64,000 bases of DNA from positions 434,001 through 498,000 of the forward strand of contig JAALGY010000062.1 in the NCBI GenBank assembly GCA_032358165.1, read 5' to 3'. Origin of the DNA: Diplosphaera chodatii. Lineage: Eukaryota; Chlorophyta; Trebouxiophyceae; Prasiolales; Stichococcaceae. The stretch's first letter is position 1, and every line of letters begins with the position of its first letter. Below the pieces are notes generated by a model. The model was not told the origin of the DNA. It worked only from the letters and a program-made list of their open reading frames with translations, and made no database searches. The position numbers and the translations under genes were made by a program. Of the stretch, positions 30,701 to 43,108 are shown piece after piece.

Positions 30701-33700
30701 CCAGCAAAACAGTGTCAGAATCCCAGGACCCACAACCCCAACAGCCTTACAGACAGCGGCCAGGAACACAGCGTGAGGCGGCCGGTGTCAGGGTGCGCCA
30801 CCTGAAGACAGCATGGTGACGGCGGCGGGCAGCGTGGCCGCGGCGATTATCGCGCTCCGGGCGTTGGGCCCCGCGGCCGCCATGTTGGCCAGCGCTGCGG
30901 CCGCGCAGTAGCGCCCGTTGAAGGGCGTGCTCGCCGCCAGCAGCGCCACCAGCGGCGCCGCCAGCGCGCGCGCCTCCACCTGGGCACACGACGAAGCAGT
31001 TGGAGGAGGGCGAGGTGAACGTGCAGTGAGATGCTCTCATGCTGACTGCTAGGTATCACTGGCGGTGCTGCCGGGGCGCGCGCCTCCACCTGGGCACAGG
31101 GGCCGCATGTGCTGTCGGTCAGCGCCTCGCATGTAGGGGTTGGCCACCTGGAGCGTGTGCTGAGACGCAAGCGCAGTGCTGCAGGGCAGGCGCGTCGCAG
31201 GCAATCTGGACCCAACCCCCAGTGACAGCCAAGGCCGCCTACACACAGGTGGCGGGGAGCATCCTGATGGTTTCTTTCTCACCTGCAGCGCGGCGGGGCA
31301 GGCAGCCAGCAGGTTGCACAGCGCGCCGGCGGCGGCGCAGCGCAGCGGCAGCGGCGCCTTGGTGGCCAGCTGCACGAGCGGGGCGCCGCCGCCCGCAGAG
31401 GCGATGCGGGCCGCCCCGCCATCTCGCACGGCCAGCGCCTGCAGGATGGGGCAGTGCGAGTGCAGTCGACAGATTGTGAAAAGGACTGCCACATCACTGC
31501 ATGCTGGCACGGCTGCCACGGCGCCGGACGTGCATGTGTGCTGCTGCCCCACACTGCCTGCAGGCACCAAACACCAGGCACGTGCCGCTCCTGTTGAAGG
31601 GGGGTCGGGCCGCCCCTTCGGTGCAGCATGACCTGGCAAGCGGGGTGCTCCACACAACACAACGTACATCATCCGCTCGGCAAAACGCAGCACCTGCAGC
31701 GCGACGGCGGCGGCCCCCCGCTGCGGCAGGCTGCCGGACCGCGCCAGCCCGACCAGCGGCGCTGATACTTCCGCCAGATCCTGCGCCGCCACGCAGTCCG
31801 GCGCCTCCGTCAGCAGCGCCTGCAAAGGCACACAGCATGTCATGTGCTTCATCAGAAATGTAATGCCTGTGCTGTAGCTGAAACTGGCAGCCAGGTGCTC
31901 TGACGGGAGCAAGCACGGCGCTGGGCAGTCTGGAAATGCCGCTTCACAGATGCTGCGTCGTTAGGGCAAGTCACGCAGTCGCATCTGGCTGCGCACCAGC
32001 AGCAGCTCGGCGCCGGCTCGGCCGCCGCGGCCCGCCCCCAGCTGGGCCCCCAGCACGCCGTCCGCCAGGAGGCCCCGCAGCGAGGCGCCGGCGGCCGCCG
32101 CCACGCCCGCCGCCGCCGCCGGGCGGCCCTGCAGCAGCACCGCCAGCGTCGAGGCCGCCGCCGCGCGCAGCTGCGGGCCGCTGCCCGGGGCGCCCAGCAG
32201 GCCCGCCAGCGGCTGCACCGCCTGCAGACACGACCACATGTCACACATCTGGGTCGTCTGCCGCCAAGAGCCCTTGACCCTCCCTACTGCTGCCGATGCA
32301 CGGGACGGCAGTACTGCAGCGCGCCGCCTCATGTGACACTGTGCATATCATTGCACGCATCGGCAATTTGGCGCGGGGGGCACCTGTGACAGCGCGGGCC
32401 AGGCGGCGGCGCCCTCCACCACCAGCAGGAACTGCAGCACGCGCGCGGTGTCGTGGGCGGCCGCCCGGCAGCGCAGCCCCGCCGCCAGCGCCCCCGCCGC
32501 AGACTGCACACCCCGAATGTGGAATCGTCGGGCGCATGTCTCCACTGGAGCGCAAGCAGGTGGAACTGCAGTGCTGAGCTGGTCTGAGGCTGAATACGCG
32601 GCCGCCAGCACGGGATGGTGCGGGCGTGCCCAGGGCATGTGGTGCGCCCCTTGGTTGCTTTGAACGTGTTGAGTGTGTGCGGGGCCGGCGGCTGCCATCA
32701 CATGGCCATGCAGGGGCGGGTCTAGGTGGCAGGGATGATATGCTGCAGCACCTCGTTGGCGCCGATCTCGTTACGGGCGGCGGGCGACGCCGCCACGAGG
32801 CTTTGCAGCGCTGCAGCTGCTGTGGCCCGCCGCGTGTCGGGGGCCGTCTCGTGAGCCAGCAGCACCTGCAACACGGTTTGAGGCTGTGAATTAAGGGTTG
32901 GATAGCACGCCTGTTTGCTGGTAACAGGCATGCATCTGCACACAGGGCTCCCAGTTGCAACCATGCCTGCGGATGCTTGACAGACTGTGTCTGACATCGA
33001 GCAACGCTAAGTTTGGCGATGCGGAACGTTCTATGCGGGGGCCGAAATAAGGAGACGCCGTCACCAGCAGCAGTGCAGCCAGGTCCGGCACGGTGGCAGC
33101 GACCGCGGTCGGCTCAGCGGCGGCGGCGGCGGCGATGGCGGACGCCGCTGCTGTCCTGGCCTCCGGCGCCGACGCATCCATCACGCCCTGCAGCACCTGC
33201 AGCCACTTGGGCATCTGCGCAGCAAGGCATCGACGCCGTCAGCGGTGGCTACGCCCAGAAGGAGAACTTGTTCGTCTGGATGCTTTGATGAGTCACTACA
33301 GTGGCAACAGCAGGCTGTGTGTGTCGTAGGCCCACAGCAGCAAATAGGTCCACCGACATGCAGCAGGGGAGCGTGGGTCCACCTAGCAGCAGGCAGCTGG
33401 AGCCCTGCTGAGCCGTCACAGCATGCGTTGGGCATCCAAAGCATGGGGTCCCTGACGCTCACAGTTGCCAGCATGGCGGCGACATCCGAAGCTGCACACA
33501 GGCGGGCTGCCGCCCCGGCGGCCGCCGCCCTCCCGGCGGCGTCGCCCTTGTGCATCACCAGCACCAGCGGCCGCAGCAGCGCAGGCCCCCCTGCAGCGTC
33601 GACGGCCTCCTCGCCTGCATGCGCAGCATGCCAATGTCACTGCTGATCATGCACATCACACGTATCTCATGCCTGAGCATCGACAGCACCGGCGGCAGCA

Positions 33701-36700
33701 ATGGTGCCGCTTTGCCTGCCACTCGCAGCCGCTGCATGGTATGAGGCCTATGGCACACATCAATAGCAATGCCCACCCAGTGCTGCAATGAGGCCCAGCA
33801 GGCAGGCGCCGGCGGTCCAGCCCTCCGACTGGTCGGCGGCAAACAGCGCCAGCGCCGCACGCAGCGGCGCCCCCCGCTGCCGCTGCTGCCCTGCAGCGAG
33901 CAGGGCGATCACAACAGTTGGTTGCCGTGTTTGTTGCACGCCTGACTGTTCATTGCTTGACGAGCATCGGCACCAGCGCAAGAGTGCCTTCAATGCTTGA
34001 CGATAGGACCTCCCAGATCTGCCTGCCGGAGAAGATGATGCATCCAGATGCCGTGGCAAACCCCGCTCAGGAGCGCCTGCCGGCGCGGCCGGGGGCGCAC
34101 CTGGTTCGGCGGCGGCGGCGCGGGAGCGGGGCAGGTGCTGCCGGCTGAGCGACATGCGCAGCTCCTCCATGCTCTGCTCGTCCATCATGGACCCTGCACC
34201 CCAGGGGGGCGTAGTAAGCTCAGCGGCGAACCGTCATGTTGAGGATGGTGTATCGTCTGAGGCGCCCATGGAGTGACCCTCATACCAGGTGGCTGCTGAG
34301 CAGCTTGCACAGATGCTCAGACACGCGGTTCACACCCATGAGCGACGATGTGTCCAGCGAGACCGCCGACCCGGCGCGCTGCCTGCCGGCTGCGGAGGTG
34401 GCGATGTGCTTCCAGGGGCTGCCGCCGTGCTTCGCCGCCGCCGGCAGCGTGCCCGGCAGCGGGGGCCCCTCCGCTTCTGGTGCCTCCTGCGCCGCTCTGC
34501 AGCACACAGCAAGCCAGTCGTGCCACATGCTGCCGTGAAATGCTGCTCGCCTTGGGGCTAGCTGCTGACCCAGAGACAATGGCCGCACCCTGAGTCATAC
34601 GCTGTACCCCAGGTTGGTTCCTGGCAACACACCCGTCAGCTGACACACAGACGTGCATCCAAGCGTGCACATATGCAGGCGCACCGCTCAGCCGCAGCGG
34701 CAGCGTCCAGGTCGGCCGCCACCAGGGCGCGTGTGGCGGTGCGGGCGGCATCGCGGCAGCCGGCATCGTGCGAGTCCAGCAGCTCCAGCAGCCCCGAGGC
34801 CAGCCAGCGCAGCACCATCGCAGCCCGCTCGCGGATGATCACCGTCTGCGCAAGAGCCACATGAACCCAATCCTCTACATTTTCCTTGTTGCTGACATCA
34901 CCAATGCTGGAGCATGCCAGCGGCACTTGTGATTTACTACAGCATGGTGACGCAACTGCAGGGCGGAACATGGCCAGCAGTACCCGTGGGAGCAGAGGGC
35001 GGAAACGTGCTGGCGGCGCGCACCTTCTTGCCGCACACCAGGCCGGACAGCAGCACGGTCAGCGGCGCCAGGTCGGCGGCCAGGGCGCCCCGCACCGCCG
35101 CCTGCGTGGCCGCGTCTCCGTGCTGTGCGAGGGCATGCAGCGCCGCGATGTGCGCCGCCGTCTTTGCCGGGCTGCAGCCGCCGCCCAGCAGCGCGTCCGC
35201 CGCCTCCAGCGCATCTGGGGGTGGCATTGCCAGGAGAAGTGTCATCAGCAGCTGAAGCAGATCCTGAGGCTTGTCAAACCCGAGGCGTGTCACCGTTCCT
35301 CATGCTGTTGTGGACCTCAGGCGCCAGGGCTGTGCGCCAGTGCATGCCGGATCAGGGGTGGGCGAACCTGCGGCCGGGCTGCTCACCTGACAGCTGCGTG
35401 ACGGGCCCTGCCGCGGCCTGCGCCATGGGAGCAGCTGGCTTCACCGCCGGCGCCCTGCCGCCCGCCTGCTTGCCGCCGGCACCCAGCCGCTGCTCCGCCC
35501 TGGCGAAGGCCGCGGTCAGCGGCGACACCCGCTGCGCCGCCAGCGCCAGCGCCGCCGACAGCGGCGACGGCTTTTGCGGCCTGCAGTTTGGATGTACGTG
35601 TGTGATATCAGGTATGACCCAAGATTACTGACACTTCGGCAGGCCGTCTGGCCAACCCGTCCAACGTCCCAATCTGCCAGTGGTGCCGGAATTTAGAGAA
35701 CGCGATGCAGTGTCTTCTCGGTGCACCTGCAGCTGCTAGCCGAGCCCACGCTGCCCTCGTCATCGTCAGAGCTGGCCCTGCCATCGTCGAACTTCTCCGC
35801 TGTAGCAGCAGCCGCCTTGTGCTGTGCATCTGCATCCCAGCCAGCGGATGCAGCCACTGCTCGGAGGTGCTGGACCTTGTCAGCCTGCAAAGAAACATCG
35901 CATTTGTTGTCACAACGATATGCCAAGGACACGGCAGATGCAAGAGCTGTTGCAGCTATGGCGGATCATCGTCCATCTCTTCTGCTGGTACTGTTCTGCA
36001 CTTGCTGTGCGAAAGTATTGATCAAGGTCATCATAGCCGCAGGGGCGGACGTACCCGGCTGGAGTCGGCCTGCGGCAGCCGCACCAGCTGCTCAAATGGC
36101 GGTAGGTGCTGCAGGGTGGTCAGCCCTGCTGGGCTGCGCCGGCCTGTCAATAAGGGGCGGAGAGCGCAGTTCACACATTGGCTCTGATAGACATTGCACA
36201 GCATGTGCGAAGCGTGCGACCAGCTCGTCATTGGTGCCATCTAAAATGCAGGTCCATCAGCTGACGCGAAATCACCCGGCATGTCTAGCGCTCACCTGTG
36301 CCGAAAGCGCTGCCGGTGCCGAAGCGGGCAGCGCTGGCACCAGAGCTTGCAGATGGCGCGGCCACGGCATCTCTCCAGCTGTCTCCACGGTAGTCGCCAT
36401 CCTCCGAGTCGCTGTCCGAGCCCAGCGACTCCATCTCGCTGTTGCTGTCGGTGTCACTCTTCTGGGTCCCCTCGCCCTGGGAGTCTCGCCCCGCGTTGCC
36501 AAAGGAGCTGACGGTGTCGCAGGGGCTGCCCGGCGGCCGGATGCTGGAAGCATCGGACTGCTGGTCCGCGCCCACCCCGCGCTCCGGGCTGCTGCAGAAG
36601 ATCGGGTTGTCCACCACCGCCAGCATGCCAGCTGTGTCATCTGACTGCGCATCGGCGGCGGCCCCGCCGGCGGGCTTGCTGTGAGGGCCGTCGGCCGCGG

Positions 36701-37331
36701 CGGCATCTGCTGCGGGCCAGTGGGCCAGCAGCGGCGGCGACTCCGATCCCGAGCGGTCTGCTTCGCCGCCGCCGGCAGCCGGGCCCACCGCGGGCGACTT
36801 TGGGGTTGTCAGCGTCGCGGCCACGAGGTCCGCACCCTGCAGGTAGTCAAATAAGGTTATAATAGGTGCAATGGTGCATCTGGAACGCTGTACCTGTCTG
36901 CACGGCTTCACATCCTGCTGCAAGCATGGACGACGTACAATGTACCATGGTGCAGGCTGGTCAGCTGGTGCAGAGGCGTCAGGCACGCAGCATCGATCGA
37001 GTGCCACGCGTTGACTGCAACATCTGCAGCACGATACAAGCAAGCTGAGGCTGCGCACCTCTATTGGCGAGAACACGGAGTTGTTCCTGAGCTGCCAAAG
37101 TGGCGCAGCCGGTGTGGCGGCGTCCGCGATGACCATGATCTCCAATGGCGCGGGCTTCTCCTCTTGCTGCCGCAACCCACGCTGGGACTCGACTGGAGAT
37201 GGTGGCGATGGACTAGCATTGGCTTCGGCTGCGATGTCGGTGGTTTTCACCCCTTTTCGCCTCGCAGCCTGCAGCATGCGACGCAGCCCGCCAAACCGCT
37301 GTCGCGCGGGAGGAGCTGTTATTGCTGTCAT
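27727..37331 (-). CDS. large armadillo-repeat protein (about 27 exons, about 1,490 aa)
   Basis: Probable scaffold; partner unknown. Exons: 37331-37059, 36836-36296, 36240-36200, 36108-36055, 35884-35727, 35580-35387, 35214-35024, 34845-34685, 34496-34286, 34173-34101 (or from 34193), 33890-33777, 33614-33463, 33214-33065, 32865-32752, 32503-32384, 32221-31997, 31819-31694, 31438-31283, 30979-30802, 30559-30417, 29935-29828, 29609-29442, 29295-29181, 29017-28773, 28578-28350, 28196-28103, 27874-27727. The N-terminal 300 residues are Ser/Asp/Glu-rich and disordered. From about 400 to 1,250 ARM-like helices recur (RRATAAAALQSLVAASP, RCAAAGALCNLLAACPAALQ, YCAAAALANMAAAGPNARSA). An Ala/Pro-rich linker follows, then a basic S/TPR tail with TPRG-LTPRG-MTPRG. 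The joins at exons 9-10 and 24-25, and continuity across the in-frame stop just past 32752, are inferred from phase. Two separate genes remain possible. Confidence 0.72.
30967..31099 (+). repeat. duplicated 22-bp exon-edge segment in the armadillo gene
   Basis: The stretch cgcgcgcctccacctgggca at 30967-30986 recurs at 31078-31097. The first copy covers the 5' edge and acceptor of the exon starting at 30979; the second lies in the preceding intron. It looks like a local duplication and could offer a decoy acceptor. Confidence 0.75.
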
Positions 37332-37785
37332 ACTGAGCTTTACGACCAGCTGAACAGTGTCACAAGTCGTAATGGCGACGATCAAACTTGGGAATTAGCA
37401 TGCATCCAGCCACAAGGAGCAGCTGTCGGCATCAGCTTACAACGCTGTCGGATGAGATGGACAATGAGCAATGATATCAACGCTGTCAATGCTGCACTTG
37501 CAACAGTGTGGAACTTCTGTACTTCTGCACTGCGCTAGGAGCTGCCAGCGTTGCGGTACGACCAGCTGTCGCAGATCTGTTTGAACATCTGGAGATCAGC
37601 CTGCTCGGTCTGTGACAAGCTTTGCCTCCACATTTTGTATATGCATCAGAAAGATGATTTGTGCGTATCGACTACGGATACTGCGTGGATGGCTGCGCGT
37701 CACAAGGCACCCAAGAAGTGTACCGCAGCCGCTGCGCCATCATCCCAGCAAAATTCTGCACCCCAAATGACATGTTAGACGTCGC
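37332..37785. promoter_or_regulatory. divergent promoter region (armadillo / DCAF15-like)
   Basis: 454 bases between two outward-facing start codons. Fairly AT-rich for this genome. No specific element is recognised, and further 5' untranslated exons cannot be excluded. Confidence 0.4.
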
Positions 37786-40453
37786 ATGAATGGCCGCCAG
37801 CGCAAAAACGCTGCACACTGGCTGTCTGCAAGGGACCGTGGCTGCAAGCCGCTTGCACCGCCCTTTCCTGAGGTTCGCTGCCTGATCGGCTCTTGTAGCT
37901 GACATGCGCCCGAGCGGCGTCACTCCGATACCTTCGTGACCCCATTTGTACGGCACCTGCAGGTGCCTGACAGGCTGCAGATCCCCGTCGACAGCATCAT
38001 CGACGAGCACGAGCACCTGAAGGGCGCTGTCATTCTCGGCTGGACGCACAGCGGTGACCGCCTCATCTCCTACACCAGCAGCCCGGTGCCGGCAGCAGAC
38101 GGCCAGGAGGGCGATTATCTGCAGGTGCCGCACGGTGCCTGCTGCCTGGTCAGCATGACGATGCGTGTCACAGTATGGCTCAATGTTGAAGCGTCTTGCG
38201 CCTGCAGCTGTGGAGGTTTCACCCGCACCAGCGTGCTGTGAGGCTATGCAACGTTCCCTTGTTTCGCCAGTATGCGAGCGCAGGTGAGCATTGCTGTACT
38301 GTACACAAGCATGAGCTGCATGTGGCCCGATGAGGCGTTGCGCCGGTGTCGAGGTTGTCACGGCTGCGGTGCCCAGTCTCTGGCCTGCTTGGACGCAGTA
38401 AGATGGGGATACGCCGTCGGGGACACGGCAGCGTCACTGCTCGTCACAGCCTGGGCCGCGCCCGATGATTCGCTGATAGGTGCGGAGCTGCATGGGTGCC
38501 TGCTGGTCACCTCAGGCAGCTGGCCAGTGCCGCACAGTTAGCAGTTCTGGGATGCATTTGAAAGGCAGGCAACCGTAAGTACCAAGGTTCGATGTTCACC
38601 GCCACCACAGCTTGAGTCGCCAGCTGCCGGCTGCAGTGGTCCATGGAGAGTCTGCAGAGGAGGCCCTCAACGACTGTGGGACGGCAGATGCCGAGTGCTA
38701 CATCACCGCGATCTCACTGGGGAGCGATGGCATGCCTTTTCATGTGAGCATAGCATGCAGCATTGCTGCATACTGACCAGCATGACCTGTGCATTCCAGA
38801 AGGAGTGACAACGCGCAAAGCATAGGCAGCATGCAGTCGTGACAGCCGTTCTGCTGCAGGCTTTCCATCTTGCATACCGGCCAGTGCACCCGTTGGCACG
38901 GTTCCAGCCGCAGCTGCAGTTTACTCCTTCGGGGCTCCTGGTGCTGGCCACAAGCAACGGCGTGGAGTGTGTACAGTTTCCCTCAGAGCCACTAGACTGG
39001 TTGTACATCGACGCGAGTGCGGACAATGCTCATTTGTGTGTGGCAGTGTTGGCACCTGCAAGACATGTGCAAGTTCAGCCATTGAGGGCGCAGCTTTGAG
39101 GAGGCCCGGGGGCTGATTTTGCTTGGGCTGTCACTGTTTGCTGCTTCGGTGTGACGCGCACAAGATGCACCTTGCAGGGTTGTGGGAAACCAGGGCGGGC
39201 CCCACTGCAAGCCTGCCCAGGCACACCCTCTCCCGCGCTGTGGTGCGTATCGTCCGAATCCCTTGCATGCACATCAGGTGTGCACCACATGCTTCTGGTG
39301 GGGGTGTGGCGGAACAGGTTGCTGGCTGCATGTGCAGGAGTCCTATGGCAATGGCCACAGGGGGCTCAACAGCATCGAGTTGGACATGGGGCCTAAAGGC
39401 GGGGGAGCAATATTCAAGCTTGAGCGCTTCCTGCACGAGTGGATGCTGAGCAACATCCCAGGTGCGCTTTGTCGCCACCTCATGAGTGTCTCGTCACCTG
39501 CTGGCGGTGCCCCTTTGTCGCAGTGCCTTGACCTGATGACGATGCTGGCAGCACCACCCGTGCATAGCGCTACCAGCCCTGAGCAAATACCAGCATGGTC
39601 CCTCAGCTTCGCCTTGGCTGGAGCCGCCTCATCGCCATGGCGCAGGGCACCAGCTGACGGACTACGACCTGCAGTTTGTCGCGCAGCTGCCGCCGACGGC
39701 GCCCGGCGCAGCTAGCGCATCAGCGTCTGCCGGCACCGCCGCCGCCAGCGAGTACGACTTTGTCGGCTCCGACGATGACGATGATGACGATGTGGACAGC
39801 AGCAAGTGCAGGTATCCCTGCAGCAGCGTGCCAGAGGTGACGCGTATTTGACAAGCCTGTGCAGCTGCAGCTGGCGTTGGTGCTAGGGATGGCATCGATG
39901 CTTGGAGTGGTTGCAGGACGCTCGGCAGCTCGGTCGTGCTGGTAGTTGCGACGGCCAGAAGGGTGTCAGCAGCAGGACTTGCTGGCGCGGTGGCGGTAGT
40001 CCGTGCGGTGTGCCTGCTTGTGGACGTTGATCTGGCGACAGGTAGGCAGGTCGTGCATCGCACCATGCACAGGGAGCACAGCGTCCGTCTCCATTGGCCT
40101 GAAGCATGCATGGATCACAGCACGCGGCAGGCTGATGGAAATGGACTGCTGTGCTGTTGCCAGGCTCTGGCGAGGTGCTGTCAGCAACCGACGCAACTCC
40201 GCAGCAGCACAACAGAGGCGGCAGCATGCGGCCGCCGCAGCAGACGCAGCAGGACGCACGTGCAACTGCAGCAGCGCATGCGGCAGTCTGGCGTCGGCGG
40301 TTCACACTGCCACAGGATGCGCAAAGATCGCCAGTGGTGCTGTCCAACGCGTCGGTCCTGGCTACAGGGCAGAGCGTGGAGCAGCTGCGCCACCCCTGGT
40401 TGCCACTATGCTTACAGGGCTACAAGGGCACACCTGGTGCTTGCCTGCCTTGA
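37786..40453 (+). CDS. DCAF15-like protein (putative CUL4-DDB1 substrate receptor), 10 exons, 451 aa
   Basis: DCAF15 proteins link targets to the CUL4-DDB1 ubiquitin ligase. Exons: 37786-37872, 37963-38124, 38208-38283, 38399-38495, 38611-38743, 38860-39035, 39094-39148, 39338-39461, 39646-39801, 40164-40453. Matches to the family's N-terminal propeller are FPEVPDRLQIPVDSIIDEHE, GAVILGWTHSGDRLISYTS and LWRFHPHQRAVRLCNVPLF. Later blades include HLAYRPVHPLARFQPQLQFT and FEEARGLILLGLSLFAA. The C-terminal part has TDYDLQFV, a run of seven Asp, a Gln/Ala-rich linker, and the closing PVVLSNASVLATGQSVEQLR. Intron 9 appears to use a GC donor (AGCA|GCAAGT). Joins at exons 4-5 and 6-8 were chosen by phase. 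The family assignment rests on pattern memory and should be tested. Confidence 0.62.
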
Positions 40454-40850
40454 CAAGGAGGATTTCACCTCAAGTGTTACCGCAGCGTCAGCACCGTGTA
40501 CTGTATGTAGATTGAGATAGTTGTCCTGTGGCTCGATGTCAGGTTTCTGATGGTCCTGTAGGTGTAGCTTAGCAGTGGGTGTACGGTAAGATGGCAAGTC
40601 CAGCGGCCAGACACAGGCATGCTTCGGATTTACAGAGGGTGGATACGGAGGTCGAGATACCATGTTCTGATCCAGAAAGCTGTACGAAAATGTCACCAGA
40701 GATGTGCATGGCGACGGCCGATGAACCAAGAAGAGGGCAAAGAATGTGAAAGTAGGTGGTGGCGTTCGTCCGGGCATGCAGCCCGGACGCCTCAGCACTT
40801 CACCACATTGAGCACATGCCAGAGCAGCCTCCCGATCTGGGGCGCCATCC
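40454..40850. other. convergent intergenic region
   Basis: Lies between the stops of the DCAF15-like and NF-YC genes and holds their 3' untranslated regions. No exon is seen. Confidence 0.4.
40630..40634 (-). terminator. candidate polyadenylation signal TGTAA for NF-YC
   Basis: TTACA on the plus strand reads TGTAA on the NF-YC strand, about 217 bases after its stop codon. Confidence 0.4.
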
Positions 40851-43108
40851 TCAGCTCTGGGCCTGGGGCGCTGACACAAGCTGCGAGGCCTGCTGTTGTG
40901 CCGAGCCAGGCTGGCCGCTGGGTGGCTGCTGCTGCGCCTGCTGCTGGGGCATCTGCTGCATGTTTGGCGGCGCTCGTTGCTGCAGGGCCGCCATCTGCTG
41001 CTGGTGGTCCTGCTGTTGCTGCTGGTGCTGGTGCTGCTGCTGCTGCTGCTGCTGAAAGTCTCCTGACTGCTGCTGCATCATAGGCGCATGCTGCTGTGGG
41101 TATGAAAACTGGTGCCCCATCGCCTCAGGCTGCAGATGGAGCCAAGCAAGCTTCGTCGGCAAACATCAGTGACTGACTGATGTCAACATGCACTGCAGGG
41201 CTGCAATGGCAGGCCATACATTTCAGGTAGCCTAGCGAAACTTTGTCGAGGCTGGAGGTGTGGCATGATACCCAAGAGTGGCATGCTCCAAACAGGATGG
41301 GGGGTCGGGCTGAGCGCACCCGCGGCTGGCCCATGGGCTGCGCCAGGGGCGGCGGCAGGCCGCCGGGAGCAGCGCCGGGCGGCGCCTGCATGTGCTGCAG
41401 CGGCTGCGCCTGGTGCGGCGGCTGCTGGGGCATGCCGCCGCCCTGCCCCGGCATCTGCTGCGGGACCGCGGGCCCCGCGCCGCCGCTCGGCATCCCCCCC
41501 GGCATCATCACAGGCTTCTGATCGCCCATGCCGCCTGTGGGCCAAGCACCGATCTCCCTGAGTGCGCTCCCACGCAGGCAGCTATCAGCAATGTTGGGTC
41601 GAGGTGTTGCGGTGTCCTCACGCACCAGGCAAGAACAGCACCTGCGGCGCCGTGCCAGCGAGCAGCAGGCAATTTGATCGTGCGGAAACCCTACACCCCA
41701 AACTCCATTGTTAGCCTACCTGCGCCACCAGGCATGGGACCGCACGCCGCCGGCATCATGCCGGGCGGCTGCATGCCGTGCGCTGGGTCCCACCCGCCCA
41801 TGTACTGCCCGTACGGCGCGGCCATGGGCAGGCAGGCGCCCGGCAGCTGCGGGAGACCCGGCTGCATGGCGCCCTGCGGCGGCATCGTGCCCGGCATGAA
41901 GCTGTACTGCGGCGCAGCTGCAGCAGCACGACGCACAGCTGTCAGTAGAAATTGAGTGTGAATGGGGCCATCGGGGCTCTTCATGCGGGTGGCCCGGTGC
42001 GAAGCAGCACTGATGGAGGTGGTTTCTATGCAAGAATCTTTGGCTTGCAAGAAGAGGTGCACCCATGCCGGGGGCGGGGGCTGCGTTGCTGGCGGCCGCT
42101 GGGGGCGCTGCTGTGGCCGACGGCGGCCGCTGCCCGTCGTCTGCCCGCTCGTCCTTCGGCACGATGTCCACCTGCAGAAGGCCGAGGTCTTTGATGTTGT
42201 GGATGCAGTGGCAAACCTCGTGGGGCGTCGTGCAGTCCTCGTGGAATATTGCCCTTCTAACATCGCAGCACCACAACGGTGCAGAACGAAGCTCACCAAG
42301 AAGTCGAAGACATCCGTTCGGGTGATGGCGGCGGCGATGTCGTTGCGCTGCAACGTGCGGCGCTTGTTCTCCTCCGAGTGCGACCACGACCGCAGCGTCA
42401 GCTCCAGGATGAACATCTCACACGCCTGTGTGCATGTGACTGCCCCTCGGTCGCTTATTTGTTGACTAGGAACAACCAAGCTTATCCTCGTCATAGCATG
42501 CTGCACGCTGTACAGGCATGAGTACAGCATGCGGACTGTGGCATGATGCCACTGGCACTGCTCACCCGTGCAAACAGAACGGGCGCCTCTGCGCTGATCA
42601 TTCGCACGTCCTCATCCGACTTCATGATCTGCAAGCGCCAGGCTGAGAGTTGTACCTGGCGTGCACTCTGTCTATGAGCTGCGCTGACGCCTGCAGTGGA
42701 TCTTGCAGTGCAACAACACATTGCCGGCCTCACCTTCTTTATCCGGGCCAGGGGCAGCTGATGGTTTTTGAACTCCGCAGGATCCGTCCCCACCTGCAGG
42801 AAGTGTCAAAACCCGCTCGCACGACGACTGCACCTAGGCGATGTAACAGCAGTGCTCTGTGCGCTGCCGCACGGCTGGCTGGCAGCATCCAGGCCGAGGC
42901 CACTGACCTGCTCGATCTCCGCCTGCTGCTCCCGCCAAAACTTCTTCAGCTCCGCGTTCTGCTGCTTCAGCGCCTGCGCCGCCTGCGCGTTGGTGGGCAC
43001 GTAGCCGCCGGTGGTGCCGCCGGGCCCGGGGGCCGGGGCTGCTGCCGCTGCCGCTGCTGGTGGCGCTGCGAATTGCGGGGGCAGATTCCCCGGCTGCGAC
43101 ACAGCCAT
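40851..43108 (-). CDS. NFYC: NF-YC, subunit C of the CCAAT-binding factor (8 exons, 417 aa)
   Basis: Histone-fold subunit that pairs with NF-YB and then NF-YA to bind CCAAT boxes. Exons: 43108-42908, 42793-42734, 42628-42566, 42425-42297, 42171-42063, 41917-41720, 41534-41320, 41129-40851. The conserved core runs from FWREQQAEIEQ through FKNHQLPLARIKKIMKSDED, VRMISAEAPVLFARACEMFI, SEENKRRTLQRNDIAAAI and FDFLVDIVPKDE (about residues 57-158), so every histone-fold helix is present. The N-terminus is Ala/Pro/Gly-rich. The C-terminal 250 residues are rich in Met, Pro, Gly and Gln (MMPGGMPSGG, PPGMMPAACGPM) and end in a polyglutamine region coded by CAG repeats. Such a tail is typical of activation domains but long here. 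The chosen ATG gives MAVSQPGNL; the frame stays open further upstream, so an extra 5' exon is possible. Confidence 0.94.
41020..41055 (-). repeat. CAG-type triplet tract coding for polyglutamine in NF-YC
   Basis: Interrupted CAG/CAA/CAC triplets on the coding strand give two glutamine runs split by His-Gln-His in the last NF-YC exon. Confidence 0.85.

Noticed and set aside
32722..32724. in-frame stop as the end of an armadillo gene
   Set aside because: A phase-0 donor just upstream (32752/32751) leads into further ARM exons in phase, and no start codon for a second gene is visible. Two genes remain an outside possibility.
37672..38361. 229-codon minus-strand frame
   Set aside because: Antisense to conserved DCAF15-like exons 1-3.
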